Source: Scleroderma bovista | Lineage: Eukaryota > Basidiomycota > Agaricomycetes > Boletales > Sclerodermataceae | Reading direction: 5' to 3' | NCBI GenBank assembly: GCA_037178675.1 | Contig: JAYMGJ010000322.1 | Span: 1-41,647 of the forward strand | DNA: 41,647 nucleotides | Shown here: one piece after another, positions 19,563 to 30,417 of the stretch | Layout: each line of letters begins with the position of its first letter | How positions within the stretch are numbered: the first letter of the stretch is position 1 | The notes under the pieces: model-generated | What the model saw: the letters and a program-made list of their open reading frames with translations, nothing else | Databases searched by the model: none | Told to the model about the DNA's origin: nothing | Translations under genes and position numbers: made by a program

Positions 19563-21854
19563 ATCTAACTATATCGCCTTCGTGAGCAAAGTCGATTACG
19601 ACATTATGCACCGGAGATTCAGGCACCCCTCGAAGGAAGTACTCCAACGTGCGCAAAAACATACACAGCGCTTCCTGGAGATTCACTTTCCAACTGAGGA
19701 CTGTGTTTGCCCTGGATGTGCTCTTGGCAAAATGCCCAATCGAGCTTTCCCTGAGAACGAAAGACGTGCTTCCAAGCCCTTCGAGCTAGTGCACTCTGAT
19801 CTCAAATCCTTCCCAGTTATGTCGTACCGGAAATTCAAATATTATCACCTTCTACAATGATTATACTTCTCATGCCTGGACTATGCCTCTTCGCTCCAAA
19901 GCTGCAGTGATTACAGCTGCCAAAGATTTCCTCAAAATGGTGCACGTCCAACATGATATGCACGTCGTTGGATGGATGTCCAATGCTGGCAGAGAATATA
20001 AATCCGATCTGTTTGATCGAGCACTCCTTGAGAAAGTACCAAAGTGCTCCAAGAACCCCCATGCAGAATGGCTGCGCTGAGCGTTTAGGGTGCACTCTCA
20101 TGGATAAAGCTGAGTCTATGTGGCATCAAGCCTGTATCCCTGACTCCTGGTGGGAATTTGCGTTCGCTCACGCAACCCACATCTACAACCGTACTCCAGT
20201 AGCTCACCTGTGATGGTGCACCCCCCATGAAATGCTTAAGGGGGAGATGCCTAACATCAACCACCTACGTGTGTTTGGCTGTGGAGCATTTGTATATCTC
20301 CCAGCAATGGCTAGAGCGAATAAGATGGCTCCCAAGTCGGAGCTTATGACTTATATTGGTGTTGCCCCTGGCAATGAGCACAACTTCTTGTTTATGCGCT
20401 CCACCAATGCAGTATTTACCGCTGCCCACACCGTCTTTGATGAGCGTCACTTCCCTCACTGCCCCAAAAACAGGCACAAACCTCTCGAGAACCCTTTTGG
20501 AAGGGTAAATCCAAAACCTACCACTGATCGACCAGGGAATCCCCCTGATGATATCGACAGTGATGACGATGTGGAACATGACCATGGCTACCCACATCCC
20601 CAAGCACAGGATGACGGTCCAAAGCGCGAGGAACCCGAGGCTCCTGAGGAAGAGCCTAACCAAATAAATCCTCCCCGTATGCCATCTCCAGTGCCTCCAC
20701 CGGCACTGAGAACGCCTTCACCAGTGAGAAACCTGCCACCTCCAGCACCACAGTGCCCTGGCCGAGCTGAACGCCACCAAAATGTGCCACAACCTCCTGG
20801 ATGAGTCTCTCAAAGAGCTCGGGTTTGAGCGCCTTAAGTCTGAAGCAGGCATCTTCTATAAGAAGAAAGGCACCAACATCATCATTGGTATCATCTATGT
20901 TGACGACGCACTATTTTGCGGCCCTAACAAGGCTGTTGTTGATGCCATCAAAGCGCAGTTCATGCGCAAATGGGAATGCAGAGACCTTGGAGAACCTAAG
21001 GAGTTCCTCCGTATGTGAATCACTCGCAAAGGTCGCGCTATCCACCTGGACCAATGCGCGTACCTACAAAAGGTCATCGAACGCTGCGGCATGCTAAATG
21101 CAAAGTCTGCAAGCACCCCACTGCTGGCTGGCTACTATGCTGCCAAAAATACAGAGCCTGTTGATGGGGAACTCCGCTCCTGTTTCCAGACGGTTATTGG
21201 GTCCCTCCTGTACCTTATGTTAGGCACTAGGCCCGACATTGCCTTTGCAGTCACACATCTCTCGCGCCATGCCATGAACCCATCCCAGGACCACCTGTCC
21301 AAAGCACTTTATATCTGTCACTATTTAATTGGGACACCTACATACTCCCTAGTGTACAATGGTGGATCTGGTGCTGGCCTGATTGCATGCACGGACTCAG
21401 ATTGGGGATCAGACCCTACCTCTCACCTCTCGCAGACAGGTTTCTACCTGAAGCTTGCAGATGGTTTGATCAGCTGGACCTCTCGTGCGCAGAAGACTAT
21501 TGCGTACTCATCCACTGAAACGAATACATGGCTTTGAGTGATTGCACTCGCCAAGTTACCTGGATTCGAAGTTTACTCGGTGAGCTTGGCTATAAGCTGA
21601 AAGCTATCCTGATTTGCGGTGATAATCAGGGGTCCATATTCATGGCATCCAACCCTGTAACGGAGCCTCGCTCCAAGCACATCGACATCCGCTACCATGG
21701 AATCTGCGAGTCAGTCACGAAAGGTAACATGGAACTATTCTTCATTGATGGTGCTGAGAATCCCGCTGATCTGCTCACCAAGAACTTACCATGCGAGAAA
21801 TTTGTGAAGTTCAGAGCTCAACTAGGCTTACAGTTTCCCTCTGGCAGCATCTAG
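19563..21854 (+). pseudogene. Copia Pol: integrase, partial RT and RNase H
   Basis: Integrase: HHCC zinc region (MHRRFRHPS ... CPGCALGK) at 19606-19735, first catalytic Asp in ELVHSDLKSF, frameshifts near 19860 and 20080, then GWMSNAGREYKSD, where the expected second Asp is Asn (codon 19982-19984), and NGCAERLG carrying the Glu. A Pro-rich linker ends at 20804. RT begins only at LLDESLKELGF (20792 on), keeps YVDD at 20896-20907, and has a stop at 21016. RNase H follows: CTDSDWGSD, SWTSRAQKTIAYSSTE (stop and frameshift near 21536), then MALSDCTRQVTWIRSLL and ENPADLLTKNL, ending at 21854. The first ~150-200 residues of RT are deleted, so the element cannot make active polymerase. Confidence 0.88.
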
Positions 21855-21878
21855 CACCTTATTCACTGAAGAGTAGAT

Positions 21879-22063
21879 GTTACATGTCACACGTCACACG
21901 TCACAGTCACGTGTCACAATGTTTGTTGTATATAAACAGTGTTCATCACTTATATAATATAACAGCTCTTGACCAGCTACCACTACCATCTCAGGTTGTG
22001 CACTCCACCCAACAGGTGAGTTGGAGTAGCAGTTCCTCTATGTATATAGGTATTGCTTCAACA
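21879..22063 (+). mobile_element. Right LTR of the Copia element
   Basis: 185 bp, starting right after the purine-rich CTGAAGAGTAGA. It is nearly identical to the left LTR except for one extra ACRTGTCAC repeat and a few substitutions. Confidence 0.92.
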
Positions 22064-22217
22064 TTATTGCCATCTTGTTGTTATCACGCCTGCTTTTTGA
22101 CACTGTTGTCAAGCTCTCAGACACGCTTGTATATGTCATCATCTGTATGTGTTCTTGATACTAGTAGCTGTTGTCTTCAATCAGTCGCTGTATTTAAGCT
22201 AGCAAGCCAAGATGTAT
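22064..22217. other. Unassigned stretch between Copia and Gypsy element 3
   Basis: 154 bp with no recognisable gene. It replaces the left LTR and the first two thirds of gag of Gypsy element 3, whose homology starts abruptly at about 22218. Confidence 0.5.
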
Positions 22218-22963
22218 GGGAAGCCATGGACTTTGGATGGTACCTGCGCCCTGGTGCAGGAGATCGATGTGCGCTATTGGGAGCACAAGGACAAAATCTC
22301 CCAGACCTCTAAAAGTCAGTTGTCCACCCCTGCTACCAAATCCCCCAACTCTGGGGGCAACTCAACTAAATCCAGTCAGGAGAAATGTTAAGATAAACCA
22401 CAAAGGAGCACTCTTGTGCCCAGTGTCAGAGACTGGATTATGAGGAGAAGCTACAGAGTATAGACCTTGTGCCCAGTGTCAGAGACTGAAGAGAAGAGAC
22501 TCTGGGCACAAAAATTTTAAGTATACAAACAAAGCAAACACAAAAAAACAGTGTAAGACAAAAGCCACTGATCACCTGATCAACCTGGAAAGGAAACAGC
22601 TCAAGTAATCACTGGAAATGCACCACATAACACCACCAGAGTGCACAAACACTCAATATCAACAAGAAATCCAAGACCAGTAGTAACACCTTGTCCAGTT
22701 CCTCCAAACCAGCCAACAAACCTACCACATCTGGTTCCTCTAAACTGGACCTGACCAACAAGCTTGGGAAGGATGGTAAGCTCACTGCCGATGAGCGTAA
22801 GCAACGCCTCAACAATAACCTTTGCATGTTTTGCAGGGGTGCTGGCCACTTTGCTGACAAGTGCCAGAAAAAGTCAAAAAAAGCCAAAGCTCATGCTGCA
22901 GCAGTCTCTGAGTCTGTGAAACCAGACTCAAACTTGGGTGCTACTCCCAAGTCAAAAAAAGAG
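22218..22963 (+). pseudogene. C-terminal part of Gag, Gypsy element 3
   Basis: Homology to element 2 Gag begins at GKP.TLDG (22218) and runs through EIDVRYWEHKDKISQ to SSQEK, is interrupted by a 279-bp solo LTR (22386-22664), and resumes as SKTSSNT ... KLGKDGKLTADERKQRL and the CCHC knuckle CMFCRGAGHFADKC, ending in a Lys-rich tail at 22963. The capsid part is missing. Confidence 0.85.
22386..22664 (-). mobile_element. 279-bp solo LTR (family E, copy 2)
   Basis: On the minus strand it starts TGTTGATATTGAGTG and ends TTATCTTAACA. Exact AGAAA duplications flank it (22381-22385 and 22665-22669). Same length and sequence family as 8245-8523. Excision restores the Gag frame (SSQEK followed by SKTSS). 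Confidence 0.93.
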
Positions 22964-22992
22964 TAAGCAGCTCCCAGACCTTCACACCACCA

Positions 22993-23691
22993 GTGAGCTG
23001 TGTTGACCCTGGTAGTGCACCCATGGAGGCTCGCCTCAACATGTCCACTCTTTCAGATCTGAATTCCCTTACTCCGTCTGTTTCCTTATTAGCTTACAAT
23101 TTATCAAAAATCTGTGTGCTTGTGGACTCCAGTTCCACTCACTGGTTCGTAGATTTACAGTACGTGCACAAAAACAAGTTTGTCACATATGTTAGAATTC
23201 GCGGGCTGGGGCGATCGGGGTGACCACGATGGGTGGATGGGTGCAAACCAGGTCCAAACGCGATGATATACACGGTACAACTATGAAGTATTTATCTTGT
23301 AGGTAGAACAGGTAATATATCAAAAACTAATATGTACTAATATGTCTTGGGAGTTTGACATGTAGGGACTAATATTCTGACATATTCCATACCCCCAATT
23401 GTATTCTGGCTCTTTGATGGTACATCCAACTTTACAATTACTCAAGCAATTGATTTATCATTCCTGTTCCCTGCAACCAGTGATGTCACCCCTATGATAT
23501 TTTATCTCACTCCACTCGATTCAGAATGCAAACTAGTCCTTGGACACAACTGGCTCACCTGCTTCAATCTGTTGATTGACTGGGTATTGAGCAGTATCAA
23601 ATTCTGGACTACTGCAGGATGTCTGCTTGCACCCCTGTTGACTCTGTCTCCAGTCCAGTCTGGAAAATCTGAGCCTGGTCTCTCTGACTAG
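22993..23691 (+). pseudogene. Retropepsin of Gypsy element 3, interrupted by a small insertion
   Basis: Starts SCVDPGSAPMEARLNMS and contains ICVLVDSSSTHWFVD, where the invariant Gly of the DSG motif is Ser, so the enzyme would be impaired. A 193-bp insertion (23190-23382) splits the frame; removing it gives KFVTY followed by [12 protein letters not shown]. The end matches element 2 ([20 protein letters not shown]). It is followed by the protease-RT linker up to 23725, where element D2 begins. Confidence 0.85.
23190..23382. mobile_element. 193-bp insertion with TA duplication (MITE-like)
   Basis: Compared with elements 2 and 4 this is extra sequence in the protease. Ends TGTTAGAAT and ATTCTGACA form imperfect 9-bp inverted repeats, with TA on each side (23188-23189 and 23383-23384). 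The boundary can be slid because ACATAT occurs at both junctions. A TA duplication would fit a Tc1/mariner-type MITE; a very short solo LTR is the alternative. Confidence 0.6.
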
Positions 23692-23725
23692 ACTACCCCT
23701 GGCACCACACCATCTGTCGACACGC

Positions 23726-25801
23726 TGTCACACACCAAACAGGTTTGGTACAGTGAACATGGAAGATAACACCTATATTGAATGATCCTTACGCGAAGGA
23801 TAAGCATGACGGACCCTCATTGTAGCCATCTATCGCACAAGAAGACTATCCTGATGTGAGAGATGAATGCCAATGCAGACAGTCATCTATCACATGAGAA
23901 CTGCCAAGAAGCAGAAGAAACTGAAGGAATGTCATCAATTATGGTATGAGAAAGGAATGCACACATCTGCAGTCCAACTCCCATACCAGAACAATCAAAG
24001 AAGCTGAAGAATTGATGGAGAAATGAAGGAGAAAGAGAAGAAATGATTTTTAGTGCCCAAATGTCATTTTTAGGCACCCAGTGCTGGCATTCTGATATTT
24101 TGAATAGCTCCATCGTTTCTGAAGTCAGAGAGCCTAGAATGTGGTCTATCTGCCTGTCAAGTTCCAACGCAAATCCATTCATTTCCCACGGAGATATTCC
24201 CCCCGCAATCCAGATGTTCACTTCATCGCTCACTATGGAGTCTGTATTTTCTCTGGATCATTTCTCTGCTATTGCTGCAGATCTCCACTATGTCCTGCTC
24301 TTAGGACAGCCTCTCCCAGAGTTCCCATGCACTGCCTGGCACATATCTTCCCAGCCTGCTCCCTCAGTCCCTCTCGTTCTCGGTCAGCGCGTTCTCCTCG
24401 TCAGTCCTGCATCAAGGATGTACTTTGGTCATCTTAGGTCTATTGTCAAGCTTGAGAAGTCTTCTCTGGTCGTCTCTGTGTCCCCTGAGCCCTCAGCCTA
24501 TGGTCCCTTCCTCCCAGATACTTGCCATGTCCATCTTCCTCTGTTGTTCATCTCGCTTCCCTGGATGCATCAAATTCAATACTCTATCTGCTTCCCCACT
24601 TTCAGATGACGTCCCCCAGCACCATGACAGTTATGCCCCCACTTTATAGTGCTATTAGGAAGAAGAAACCTCTCTCATTCTTTCCCAGAAGAGAGCTTGT
24701 CAAGGGAGCCCATGGTTGCGCTTCAGCGGCGCTAGAACACATGCACTATACCTTAGTGTATGGTGACCCCCCAAAAGACCTCTGGACCCCTGGTACCCTT
24801 CTTGTGGCTGTTTTGTCTTGGAACAATCCCCCTATTTATCTCAGATCTCCCCCATTGTTGTCCCATCAAATTCCTGATGGTACACAGCCCCCTATCAAAC
24901 TTCTTAGGCTGTGCATCAATGACTCCTTCTGCTGTGCAGTGACTCATCCCTTGCTTACTGATGCTCTCTTGTCATCAGTATTACTCTATCCCTTTCGCAT
25001 TTTTGGTATATTACTCAGCTGATGACTCACTCCCTTACCAATCAATCTTGTCATGCAGCTTACTCATTCCTTTACTCAGCAGCTTATTCATGCTCCCTAT
25101 GCTTACTCATTCCTGCTTATCCCTTGCTTACTGATCACTTACAAACCCCTTACAAAGCTCTTACCAATCCCTTACCAATCCTTGACAAATTCTGCTTACT
25201 CCCTTCTCTTTTTGTACTTTAATGCTGTGCCCCCCCATGTATTTAAACCCCTGGGCTCAGCCCAGTGATGAGAGACCCAATTGCACGAAATTATCCCTCT
25301 CTCAGACTCTCTCAATCAGTATCCCTTCAGTCCTTGAGTCCTTGTAGGCTTCAGTGAGGGTCTAAAGGCTCAATATTGTCAAGTTTATCCAAGTTATTCA
25401 AGATCTATTCTTTTTACTAGGCTCAAGCAGAGTCTAGGCTTCATACCAGTCTATCTTCCTCGCCTCTGGACATCAGAGGCATCTCTGCCCCTTTGCTGCA
25501 CCAACCTCTAGGTGTAGTATTGCTACTTCAGTCCCAGTCACCTCAATCCCCGCTTTGACACTTCCTAGGCTTTAGGAAGAGTCCAGACCCCTATCCCCTT
25601 CATCATCTATTGCTCCTGTACCCCAGGAGTATCCTGCATCATTGTCTGCATCACCCTGTTGGTGTAGATCCCCTTCCCCCCTCCTCAGCACATCCTCTCT
25701 GGACACTGCGGAGGTAAACCACCACTCACACATATTTGTAGTCCTTTGTTGGTGTTGTGTTTGGGTTATTACTCCGACCCAAATCCACACTTTGACTCAC
25801 A
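23726..25801 (+). mobile_element. Element D2, 2.1-kb TG...CA element
   Basis: Starts TGTCACACACCAAACAGG with the palindrome ACCAAACAGGTTTGGT and ends TTTGACTCACA. The left flank is ACGC (23722-23725) in the Gypsy protease-RT linker; the right flank (25802-25829) matches LTR-B-type sequence, not the continuation of the linker. TATA-like TATTTAAA lies at 25240-25247. From about 24040 to the right end it is almost identical to D3 in inverted orientation; the first ~300 bp have drifted apart. Confidence 0.75.
24139..24609 (+). CDS. Conserved ORF of element D (copy in D2)
   Basis: 157 residues from ATG 24139 (MWSICLSSSNANPFISHGDI) to TGA 24609; the open frame extends upstream to 24043 but D1 homology in this frame starts here. 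Same conserved blocks as in D1 (FSAIAADLHYVLLLGQPLPE, SSQPAPSVPLVLGQRVLLVS). The third-position bias against D1 supports a protein. No known domain recognised. Confidence 0.55.
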   Translation: MWSICLSSSNANPFISHGDIPPAIQMFTSSLTMESVFSLDHFSAIAADLHYVLLLGQPLPEFPCTAWHISSQPAPSVPLVLGQRVLLVSPASRMYFGHLRSIVKLEKSSLVVSVSPEPSAYGPFLPDTCHVHLPLLFISLPWMHQIQYSICFPTFR

Positions 25802-25829
25802 CCGGCCTCCATCCTATCTTGTCCCCTTG
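25802..25829 (-). repeat. 28-bp remnant of LTR-B-type sequence
   Basis: CCGGCCTCCATCCTATCTTG and the following bases are the near reverse complement of LTR-B near 4990-5016. This is what Gypsy element 3 inserted next to; it now sits between D2 and the element 3 LTR. Confidence 0.6.
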
Positions 25830-26433
25830 TGTCAAATCCAGGTCCATTCCAGACAAAGTCCAGATGAAATCTGGTTAGGATCTCAAACAAGGGGAAGGCA
25901 GAGGTTGGCCTAGGCCAGGAATTGCTCAGGGGGCAGGATAGACTGATTGGGTACAACGACAGAAGTCAAGTGTTGACCCCTTGTGTGGATTCCAGTCAAG
26001 ACAAGAGAGAGCAGGGATGATTTCAGACTAAAGATACAGGACTGAGTACAGGACTTTATATATGGAGAGGGAAGTAACCTGAGTATATACAGTGACAAGT
26101 AAACAACCAGAAACTGGAACAAGGGAAAGAGAGTGAAAGGAATAGGTCAGGAAAATAAACAGAGACAGGAAAATAAACAGGGAGTCAAGCTTGAAGCAAA
26201 CACAGGGAACTGGGAGTATACAGGGACGATGGAACAGGTGCAGGAACAATGTGGCAAGTGGAACTAAACTGGATTGGAGAAATGACTAAGGTCAAGTACA
26301 GACTTAGCAGATACTATGTGCACAAGTCTAGTCCAGGATCAGGGATGATATGCAAGGGCCAGGATTGAGCTGTAGAGCTGTGATGAAGCTGGAGTAACCA
26401 GGTGAGTGACCGGAACCAGTCATGATCATGACA
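25830..26433 (-). mobile_element. Right (3') LTR of Gypsy element 3
   Basis: 604 bp. On the minus strand it starts TGTCATGATCATGACTGG right after the polypurine tract and ends CTGGATTTGACA. It belongs to the LTR-A family but is clearly divergent. It follows, on the minus strand, the RT-to-chromodomain half of element 3. Confidence 0.88.
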
Positions 26434-26540
26434 GCATCCCCCACTTAGGGGCCAAACCCATGAGGCACCATGAGGCAAGCGTGAGGCTGGCTAAGAACAA
26501 TGGTGAGTCCACACCCTTTGTCTGAGTTCAAATTTGTTCC

Positions 26541-26550
26541 TATAAGTAAA
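26541..26550 (+). promoter_or_regulatory. TATA box of the opposite-strand accessory gene, element 3
   Basis: TATAAGTAAA lies 51 bp before ATG 26592, the same position as the conserved TATA boxes in elements 2 and 4. Confidence 0.5.
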
Positions 26551-26591
26551 TGGACAGGGTTCATTCTTAGCAATTTTTTCTAACACCCATC

Positions 26592-27108
26592 ATGTCTGCC
26601 ACATCCAAGCAACCTACCCCCACTACCCCCATCGTGCCCGGCCAGCAAGACTGGATGAAGGCGAAGATGCTGGAGCTGCAATTGGACAATGATGATGACG
26701 TCAACATGGCCCAGGCAAAGGTGGAAGAGCACCATCAACACAAGCAGGCAAGGCGGGAAGAGAAGGCGCACCAAAAGTGTGAGGAGGCTGATCATAAGGA
26801 GCGAGAGGAGGTGGAGAAGAGGGCCTGGCTCCTGGCAGAGCGGGAGAGGATACTTGCAGAGAAGGCCCAATTGATGGCAGAGGACAAGTGCAAGGTGGAG
26901 GAGGAATGTGCACATGAGGCGGCAGAGAAGAGAGCCTAGATGGCAGCTCAGAAAAAGGCCAAGGAGGATGCAGAGCGGAAGGAGCGGGAGGAGATTGCTC
27001 AGATCCAAGCGGAGAGGGAGCAGGTGTATGTGGAGAAGAAAGCATGTGAGGAGGAGACCAGAAAGCAGAGTGCAGGGGAGGCAACCAGACATGCCTCAGA
27101 GGAAGCAT
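26592..27108 (+). pseudogene. Opposite-strand accessory gene of Gypsy element 3, truncated
   Basis: Starts MSATSKQPTPTTPIVPG, then QDWMKAKMLELQ and about 130 residues of highly charged coiled coil (Glu/Arg/Lys/Ala), with an in-frame TAG at 26937-26939 and a stop at 27108. It corresponds to exon 1 of the element 4 gene. The exon with the zinc cluster is absent: the sequence runs straight into the A/T-rich 3' region (near 27120-27190) shared by the other elements. It lies between the 3' LTR and the end of pol, on the opposite strand to pol. Confidence 0.75.
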
Positions 27109-27321
27109 GAGTCTGGTCCAGACATTTTTCTTTTACTGTAAACTTTTAGTGTACTTTTAAATTTTTTTAAATGTTTTATAAAAGAAAAGTGTCTAGGAAA
27201 TAAAACAGAGTGAGCAAGACAGTGAACTGAGAGAAGGGAACAAGAGACAGGGTGGGAGACAGACAGAACAGAGAGAAATGATTTTTGAACACGAGAAAGA
27301 GGTACTGGGAATACTACCAGA

Positions 27322-30300
27322 CTAGACAGAGGCCAAAGGGCCAGGTTTGTCAGGGTACCAGGAGTGATATTTGTCTAGGAGTTCTACCGCATTACCAAGT
27401 TCGGTGGTGAGTAGCCATGAGATTTCCTCGTCAGTGCCTTCATAACCGGTCCACCGGACCAAGTACAGAAGTTTGCAAGTTTTGTGCCAATGGTCGATCT
27501 TGGAGTCGAGGATCTCAGAGATCTCGAACTCCGGCTTGCCATCAACTTCAACTGGCAGGGGCGGTGGTTGGGTCCAGTTGGGCATGGAGTTGGGCATGGC
27601 TGGTTCGAGCTGCAAGACATGGAAAACCAGATGAACTGCGTGCATAGAATCTGGTAGACAGAGAGTAAAAGAGAGTGAACCAACTTGAGCTATAATTGTG
27701 TATGGCCCTAGGTTTTTTTCAGATAGATTTTTGGATGGTTGTGTGGACCAGAAGTACTTTGCTTTTACATAGGCTTGGTCACCAACCTTGAAGTCCAGTG
27801 CCGGAGTATGCTTGGCATCTGCCAGACCTTGGTAGTGGATCTGAGCATTGGCCATCTCTTCATGGAGGTAACTGTGCAGAGAGTCTAGGTCAACTGCATA
27901 TTCTCAGGCCTGGGTGGAGGTCATATCATGTTCTGGGTGAACTGAGATGTTAGGGTGGTAACCTTTATTTGCGAAGAAGGGGGAAACTCCAGTAGTTGCA
28001 CTAGGTGCATTATTGTAGGCAAACTCTGCAAGCAGTAAGAGGTCTGCCCAGTTGTCCTGCTGGTAATTGCAGTAACACTGGAGGTACTGTTTGAGTGTTT
28101 GATTGGATCACTCAGTCTGGCCATCACCTTCCGGGTGATAGCCAGAAGTTAAGTGTAGGCACATTGTCAAGTGCCTTTCTGAGTGACTGGAAGAAGTGGG
28201 ATACGAACTCGGTACCTTGGTCAGAGGTGAGGTGGGCAGGGATTCTGTGCTTGGAGAACATGTGGAGTAGGAATAGTTTCGCAAGTTCTGGGCTGGTGAT
28301 GGTATCATGAGTTGGAATGAAGATGGATTGCCTTGAAAGCCAGTCTACCACAACTAGGATGGCTGTGAAGCCAGAAGATGTGGGGAGTTGCTCTATAAAA
28401 TCCATGGAGATGGAATTCCAGGGCTTCTCTGGGATTGGGAGCTGTTTAAGCAACCCATAGGTGTGGTGGCACAGTGCTTTGGCTTGGGCACAGGTCATGC
28501 AGGTCCAGACATAGTTTGTAATGAATGACCGGAGGACTGGCCAGGTGTAGTTGCAATGGATGAGCTCCAGGGTGCAATTCTGTCCAAAGTGCCCAGAGGT
28601 GGGGTGGTCATGCTTATACTGGAGAACTCTGAGACGAAGGTCCTTTGAGTCTGGTACGTAGATGCGACCATGGAGCTGGAGGAGACCAGACTCATCTACT
28701 GACCACTGCAACTTGGCAGTATCAGAGAGGTGAGCTTGGGCAGCAGGGTCAGTGGGGAGGGCAGACAGGATGTCTGAGTGAAGGGTCTTGACATCCATGA
28801 TGTCAACTGCCCTTAGGATAGGGAGCTCTAGGTACATAGCATGAAGGGAGTGAGCTAGTTGCTCTTGGGTGAACACTGGCTGGAGATTCTGGGGGTTAAC
28901 CCGGGCATAGCTGCTATCCCCCTCTTTGGGGTAGACATCCCATCGTCTAGTCAGGGCATCAGGCTTAGCACCAAGCTTACCGGGACCAAAGCAGATAACC
29001 AAGTGGAACTGGGACAAAAATTCCAACCACTGGGCTTGCCAGTGTGTAAGAACTTTTGATGTGGAAAAGTATTCCAGGTTTTTGTGGTTGGTGACAACAT
29101 CGACCAGGGTAGCAGAGCCCTCCAGATAGTGGCGCCATGACTAGAATGCTTCAAAGATTGCCAACAATTCATTGTCATGTGTGTCATAGTTCAGCTCTGG
29201 GGCTGTCAAGGTCTGGGAGTAGAATGTGACCAGACATAGTTTGCCATCAGCGCAGGTAATGGAGAGTCTGGAACAAAATGTGTGAGGATTGGTGTGGTGG
29301 TGAAGGCCCACTTGAGCATGTCAAAGGAGTGACAACACTCCTCGGAGAAATTCCAAGGAGCATTTTTCCAGGTGAGCCAGGTTAGGGGTACCACAATGTC
29401 GGAGTAATTAAAGATAAACTGGCAGTAAAAGTTTGTGAATCTGAGGAAGGACTGGATGTCCTTCACCTTTCGAGGCTCAGGCCAGTCACAGATCGTAGTG
29501 ATCTTATCTGGGGACATGGTCAACCCATTAGGGAAGAGGCAATATCCAAGATATTCAACTCAGTCTGAGTGGAACTCACATTTCTCTGGTTTGGCAAACA
29601 GCTTATGCAACTGGAGATGTCGGAGGACCTCCTGGACATGTTCATGGTGTGAGTTCATGTCCTCAGAGTAGATGAGGATGTTGTCAAAATAGATGACGAC
29701 ACAGCTATCAAGCATGTTGGCAAATATAGTATTAACCAACTGCTAGAAAGCTGCAGGGGCATTGGTCAGGCCAAAAGGCATCACCAACCATTCATAGGAT
29801 CCATATTGTGTGTGGAAGGTGGCCTTCCACTCATCGCCTGGAGCAATCCAGACTAGGTGATATGCATGCCAGAGGTCAATCTTAGAGTAGATCTTAGCAC
29901 AGCTGGGAGAATCCAGGAGGTCGGAGATGAGAGGGAGTGGGTAGTGCTCCTTCTTGCTGACTTTGTTGAGGCCCCAGAAATCGACAGAGTCAAAGGGAGC
30001 CATCCTTCTTTTTGACAAAGAGGACCAGAGCAGCATGGGAAGAGGCGGTAGGTTGTATGAAACCCATAGCAAGGTTTTCATTGATGAAAGTCTGGAGAGT
30101 GGAAAGCTTGACCAGAGACAACAAGTAGAGTGTTCCCAGGGGTGGAGATGTGCCTTCTTCAAGATTGATCTTCAGGTCATAGTTGCAATGGGGCAGAAGC
30201 TCAGAGGCTTTCGCCTTACTGAAGACATCTGCATAGTCGCAATACTCCAGAGGGATGCTAGTCAGTTCCGAAGGAGATGAACCAGACAAAGACCAGGCTT

Positions 30301-30413
30301 TGCCTCTTCTGAAGGGAGAAACTGAAGTAGGAACTGGATGGATCCCTCTAACTTACACACGCGATTGAACGCAACAGTGTTGGCCAGAGAGATGTGAGGA
30401 GGGGTGCAAGCCA
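27322..30413 (-). pseudogene. Gypsy element 3 pol: RT, RNase H, integrase, chromodomain
   Basis: Reading the minus strand: linker and RT start (30413-29990: [42 protein letters not shown]), RT fingers/palm ([33 protein letters not shown]). The catalytic YLDD box reads YFDN (29691-29680), so the second Asp is lost. Then LTMSPDKITTI, RNase H remnants, integrase 29026-28124 with the HHCC zinc region (HDHPTSGHFG ... CMTC), MDFIEQLP, SDQGTEFVSHF and PEGDGQTE, a stop after it, and 27855-27322 with the C-terminal chromodomain (EFEISEILDSKID ... VRWTGYEGTDEEISWL). Several frameshifts. Its gag/protease half lies 4.6 kb away on the other strand. Confidence 0.88.
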
Positions 30414-30417
30414 GCAT

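Larger units (their letters stand above)
17180..22063 (+). mobile_element. Ty1/Copia retrotransposon with both LTRs, defective
   Basis: Left LTR 17180-17358 (179 bp) and right LTR 21879-22063 (185 bp) both read TGTTACATGTCAC...GCTTCAACA. Between them lie gag-protease (17742-19562), integrase, the C-terminal half of RT and RNase H, in the Copia order (integrase before RT). The N-terminal part of RT is deleted and pol has several frameshifts. No target duplication was found (GTACA on the left, TTATT on the right). Confidence 0.93.

Noticed and set aside
17175..22068. Target duplication of the Copia element
   Set aside because: Flanks GTACA and TTATT do not match, even when borders are shifted a few bases.
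24522..25022. 166-codon ORF in D2, repeated identically in D3 (31697-31197)
   Set aside because: It overlaps the conserved D ORF only in part, is low in conserved features and has no counterpart in D1; identity with D3 merely reflects the near-identical repeat.
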